Assembly: GCA_008668455.1 (NCBI GenBank)
Contig: RQCD01000002.1
Coordinates: 1-24,713 of the forward strand
Direction: 5' to 3'
Source: Clostridia bacterium
GTDB taxonomy: Bacteria > Bacillota > Clostridia > UBA1381
DNA length: 24,713 nt
The translations under genes and the position numbers were made by a program. Positions 23,077 through 24,713 of the stretch are shown here, in pieces (the stretch's first letter is position 1; each line of letters starts with the position of its first letter). The notes under the pieces are model-generated. The model was not told the origin of the DNA and ran no database searches. It was given only the letters and a program-made list of their open reading frames with translations.

Positions 23077-24273
23077 ATGACACAAACAGAAACAAATTTA
23101 AATCTTAACACAACCGCCTCTGCCGGTACAAAACCGCTTTTTCAGGAGGCATTAAACCGACACATTATCACACGTGCAAAGGCAAAGCTGGTACATCATC
23201 AGTTCGGACAGCCGACAAAAATTCCAAAGGGCAGAACCAAAACGGTTACCTGGGATAAAATGAATCCGCTGCCAAAGGCAAAAACCCCCTTGACTGAGGG
23301 CGTAACTCCGAAAGGAACAGCAATCAATATTTCCAGAATCACAGATACTCCCAAACAGTACGGCGCATACGTTTCCACCACGGACGAGTTTGATTTCTTT
23401 AAGCATGATCCGTCTCCGGAAATGCTCCGCTTAAATGAAATTTTAGCAGAGAATGCAGGCGAAACGCAGGACAGCTTAACGGCAGATGTATTAGCAGCCG
23501 GTACCAATGTGCAGTATGCCGGCGGAAAAACCGCAAGAGCGTCTCTGACCGACAGCGACGTGATGACGGTTGCAGAAATCAGAAAGGCAGTCAGAACCTT
23601 GAAAAACAACAAGGCAGCACCGATTGACCGCGACTATGTGGCAATTGTAGATCCGGATGTTGCTTACGATCTGATGAGTGATTCTGCCTGGGAAAAGGTG
23701 AAAACCTACTGTGATCCGAAGGATATGTACAGCGGCGAGATTGGCAGACTTTACGGTGTGCGCTTTGTGGAGACAACCGAGGCGAAGGTGTTCCGCGGTG
23801 CAGATCTGGCAACAGATAAGTCAGAGCTGGTGGTACACAGCGTGAGCGGAACAAAAATCTATGTAGATGATACCCTGACCTCTGCGGAGGCAACTGCGCT
23901 TGCAAGCCGCTCCATTCTGGTAAACGGTCTTTCCTACACCGTTTCTTCGGCGACTGCCGGATCAAACGGAGCAGCTTATCTGACCTGCTCGGCAGCAGTG
24001 GCAAGCTCGGTAAAGGCTGGCATGAGGATTTATCCGGGTGAGGGGACTGCAAGCGGAAAGCCGGTGCATGCAACGCTGGTGATCGGCAAGGACGCATACG
24101 GCGTGACCGATCCGAAAGCCAACCTGGAAACCATTGTAAAGGCGCTTGGTTCTGCCGGCAGCGCTGACCCGCTGAATCAGAGAGGAACAATGGGCTGGAA
24201 ATGCCACCACTTGGCAAAGATTTTAGTGGATGAGTACATGGTAAGAATCGAATCAACGTCAACAGCAGATTGA
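23077..24273 (+). CDS. Phage major capsid protein, N4-gp56 family
   Basis: A 398-residue shell protein of the N4-gp56 family. Recognisable parts are GTKPLFQEALNRHIITRAKA (17-36), the middle ADVLAAGTNVQYAGG (136-150), DYVAIVDPDVAYDLM (186-200), GKDAYGVT (337-344), and the closing DPLNQRGTMGWK with EYMVRIES near the end. Residues about 248-328 (rich in Ser, Thr, Ala and Val) look like an inserted beta-type domain, possibly exposed on the capsid surface. The ATG at 23077 follows AGAGGA. A hairpin lies just after the gene. Confidence 0.85.
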   Translation: MTQTETNLNLNTTASAGTKPLFQEALNRHIITRAKAKLVHHQFGQPTKIPKGRTKTVTWDKMNPLPKAKTPLTEGVTPKGTAINISRITDTPKQYGAYVSTTDEFDFFKHDPSPEMLRLNEILAENAGETQDSLTADVLAAGTNVQYAGGKTARASLTDSDVMTVAEIRKAVRTLKNNKAAPIDRDYVAIVDPDVAYDLMSDSAWEKVKTYCDPKDMYSGEIGRLYGVRFVETTEAKVFRGADLATDKSELVVHSVSGTKIYVDDTLTSAEATALASRSILVNGLSYTVSSATAGSNGAAYLTCSAAVASSVKAGMRIYPGEGTASGKPVHATLVIGKDAYGVTDPKANLETIVKALGSAGSADPLNQRGTMGWKCHHLAKILVDEYMVRIESTSTAD

Positions 24274-24284
24274 TAAAGACAACT

Positions 24285-24334
24285 GGGGGTGTAAAAAAAG
24301 AGTGCAGAATGCTTGGCGCCTTTTTTACATCCCC
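24285..24334 (+). other. Hairpin after the capsid gene, no T-tail
   Basis: The arms 24285-24298 and 24321-24334 pair over 14 bp with one G-U pair. No T-run follows, so it is not a normal terminator. It may protect or process the capsid mRNA or damp expression of the next genes. The right arm shares TTTTTACATCC with the rsfS terminator (7816-7826). Confidence 0.6.
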
Positions 24335-24360
24335 GGTGAATAAAATTGGAGGGAATTGCA

Positions 24361-24621
24361 GTGACAAAAGCAGAAAAGGAAATCATGGATTTTTATGAGG
24401 AGAAAGTGCCGGTATTGATCAGACGGCCTGCCGGAACGCCGATTGGTGCAAGCCACACGGTTACAATAAACGGAAAAAACTATCAGATCCGGTATGACGA
24501 AACGGTGCTTGTGCCGCGAAAGGTTGCGCTGATTATTGAGGAAAAGGAACGGAACGAAAGAAAGCTGGAGCTGCGCATGGCAAAGATGGCAGGAACAATC
24601 CAGAGCTTGGACGGGGAATAA
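24361..24621 (+). CDS. Small phage protein of unknown function
   Basis: An 86-residue protein, not recognised. The first half is mixed and contains a probable beta pair (SHTVTINGKNYQIRYDETVL, about 31-50); the second half is a long charged helix rich in Glu, Arg and Lys. The start is a GTG at 24361, 7 bp after GGAGGG; the in-frame TTG at 24346 overlaps that site and is less likely. Its position right after the capsid gene suggests a head or head-completion role, but that is only context. Confidence 0.65.
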   Translation: MTKAEKEIMDFYEEKVPVLIRRPAGTPIGASHTVTINGKNYQIRYDETVLVPRKVALIIEEKERNERKLELRMAKMAGTIQSLDGE

Positions 24622-24676
24622 TATGAAAGTGACGGCATAACAGACAGGGCCAGCAAAAAGTCGAGGCAGTAACGGA

Positions 24677-24713
24677 ATGGGCGGACGGACCCGAAACCCC
24701 TACAAAACCACAA
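24677..24713 (+). CDS. Start of a partial phage gene at the window edge
   Basis: An ATG at 24677 opens a frame running off the window (MGGRTRNPYKTT). A GAGG lies 10 bp upstream. In the same frame, an ATG at 24623 just after the previous gene encodes five residues and hits a TAA at 24638. The gene may therefore start at 24677, or its true first codons may be interrupted by a nonsense change. Too short to name. Confidence 0.35.
   Translation, partial: MGGRTRNPYKTT

Larger units (their letters stand above)
20396..24713 (+). mobile_element. Prophage packaging and head region (left part; continues past the window)
   Basis: Tightly packed phage genes begin right after the feoA terminator: small terminase, large terminase, scaffold-like protein, N4-gp56-type major capsid, a small unknown protein and a partial gene. 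No integrase, repressor or replication gene, and no tRNA or clear attachment repeat, is seen at the host-phage junction. The exact left boundary is uncertain and lies somewhere between 20326 and 20486. Confidence 0.85.

Noticed and set aside
23591..24367. 258-codon open frame on the minus strand opposite the capsid gene
   Set aside because: It mirrors the capsid coding frame, has no ribosome binding site and gives a Pro/Ser/Arg-rich product typical of antisense shadows.
1..24713. CRISPR arrays, tRNA or rRNA genes, insertion sequences
   Set aside because: No regularly spaced repeats, cloverleaf-like genes, rRNA-like sequence or transposase frames were seen.

Overview
The window looks like a chromosome segment from an anaerobic, low-to-medium GC Firmicute of class Clostridia. 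Lachnospiraceae is my best guess, from gene content and style rather than any database match. The signs are Gram-positive type ribosome binding sites, a miaB - YlbF-family - mutS - mutL - miaA gene order related to the Bacillus ymcB-ymcA-mutS-mutL locus, an iron-sulfur L-serine dehydratase, and a four-piece sodium-pumping decarboxylase operon. Every convincing gene is on the + strand.

Positions 1-7837 form one probable operon with a promoter at 35-63 and a strong terminator at 7790-7837. It holds miaB, a small YlbF/YmcA-family protein with a four-cysteine tail, mutS, mutL, miaA and rsfS. Mismatch repair (MutS plus a MutL carrying the endonuclease motif) is therefore flanked by the two enzymes that build ms2i6A at tRNA position 37: MiaA adds the isopentenyl group and MiaB the methylthio group. 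Positions 7838-8329 hold no convincing gene but contain several inverted repeats and a second strong terminator, so a small RNA is possible. leuS (8457-10868) has its own promoter and no visible T-box. A nitroreductase and ftsH follow; ftsH has its own promoter preceded by a 22-bp-period direct repeat.

Positions 13654-16325 form a two-gene unit: an XRE-type DNA-binding domain fused to a complete single-chain L-serine dehydratase, then a translationally coupled serine hydrolase of the beta-lactamase/esterase fold. The promoter carries a GTATT-N3-AATAC inverted repeat over the -35 box, which makes an autoregulated, possibly Fe-S-sensing enzyme/repressor a reasonable hypothesis. It is the most unusual thing I see here.

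Positions 16375-20034 are a sodium-translocating oxaloacetate decarboxylase operon: gamma subunit, separate biotin carrier, beta subunit, and a carboxyltransferase without a biotin domain. Two clean palindromes lie in its control region and a terminator closes it. A small FeoA-domain protein follows; its start codon lies in one arm of a perfect 9-bp inverted repeat.

From about 20396 to the right edge the sequence is prophage: small and large terminase, a scaffold-like protein, an N4-gp56-type major capsid protein, a small unknown protein, and a final gene cut by the edge. No portal gene lies between terminase and capsid, and no integrase or early region separates host from packaging genes, so the element is defective, rearranged, or arranged with those genes further right.
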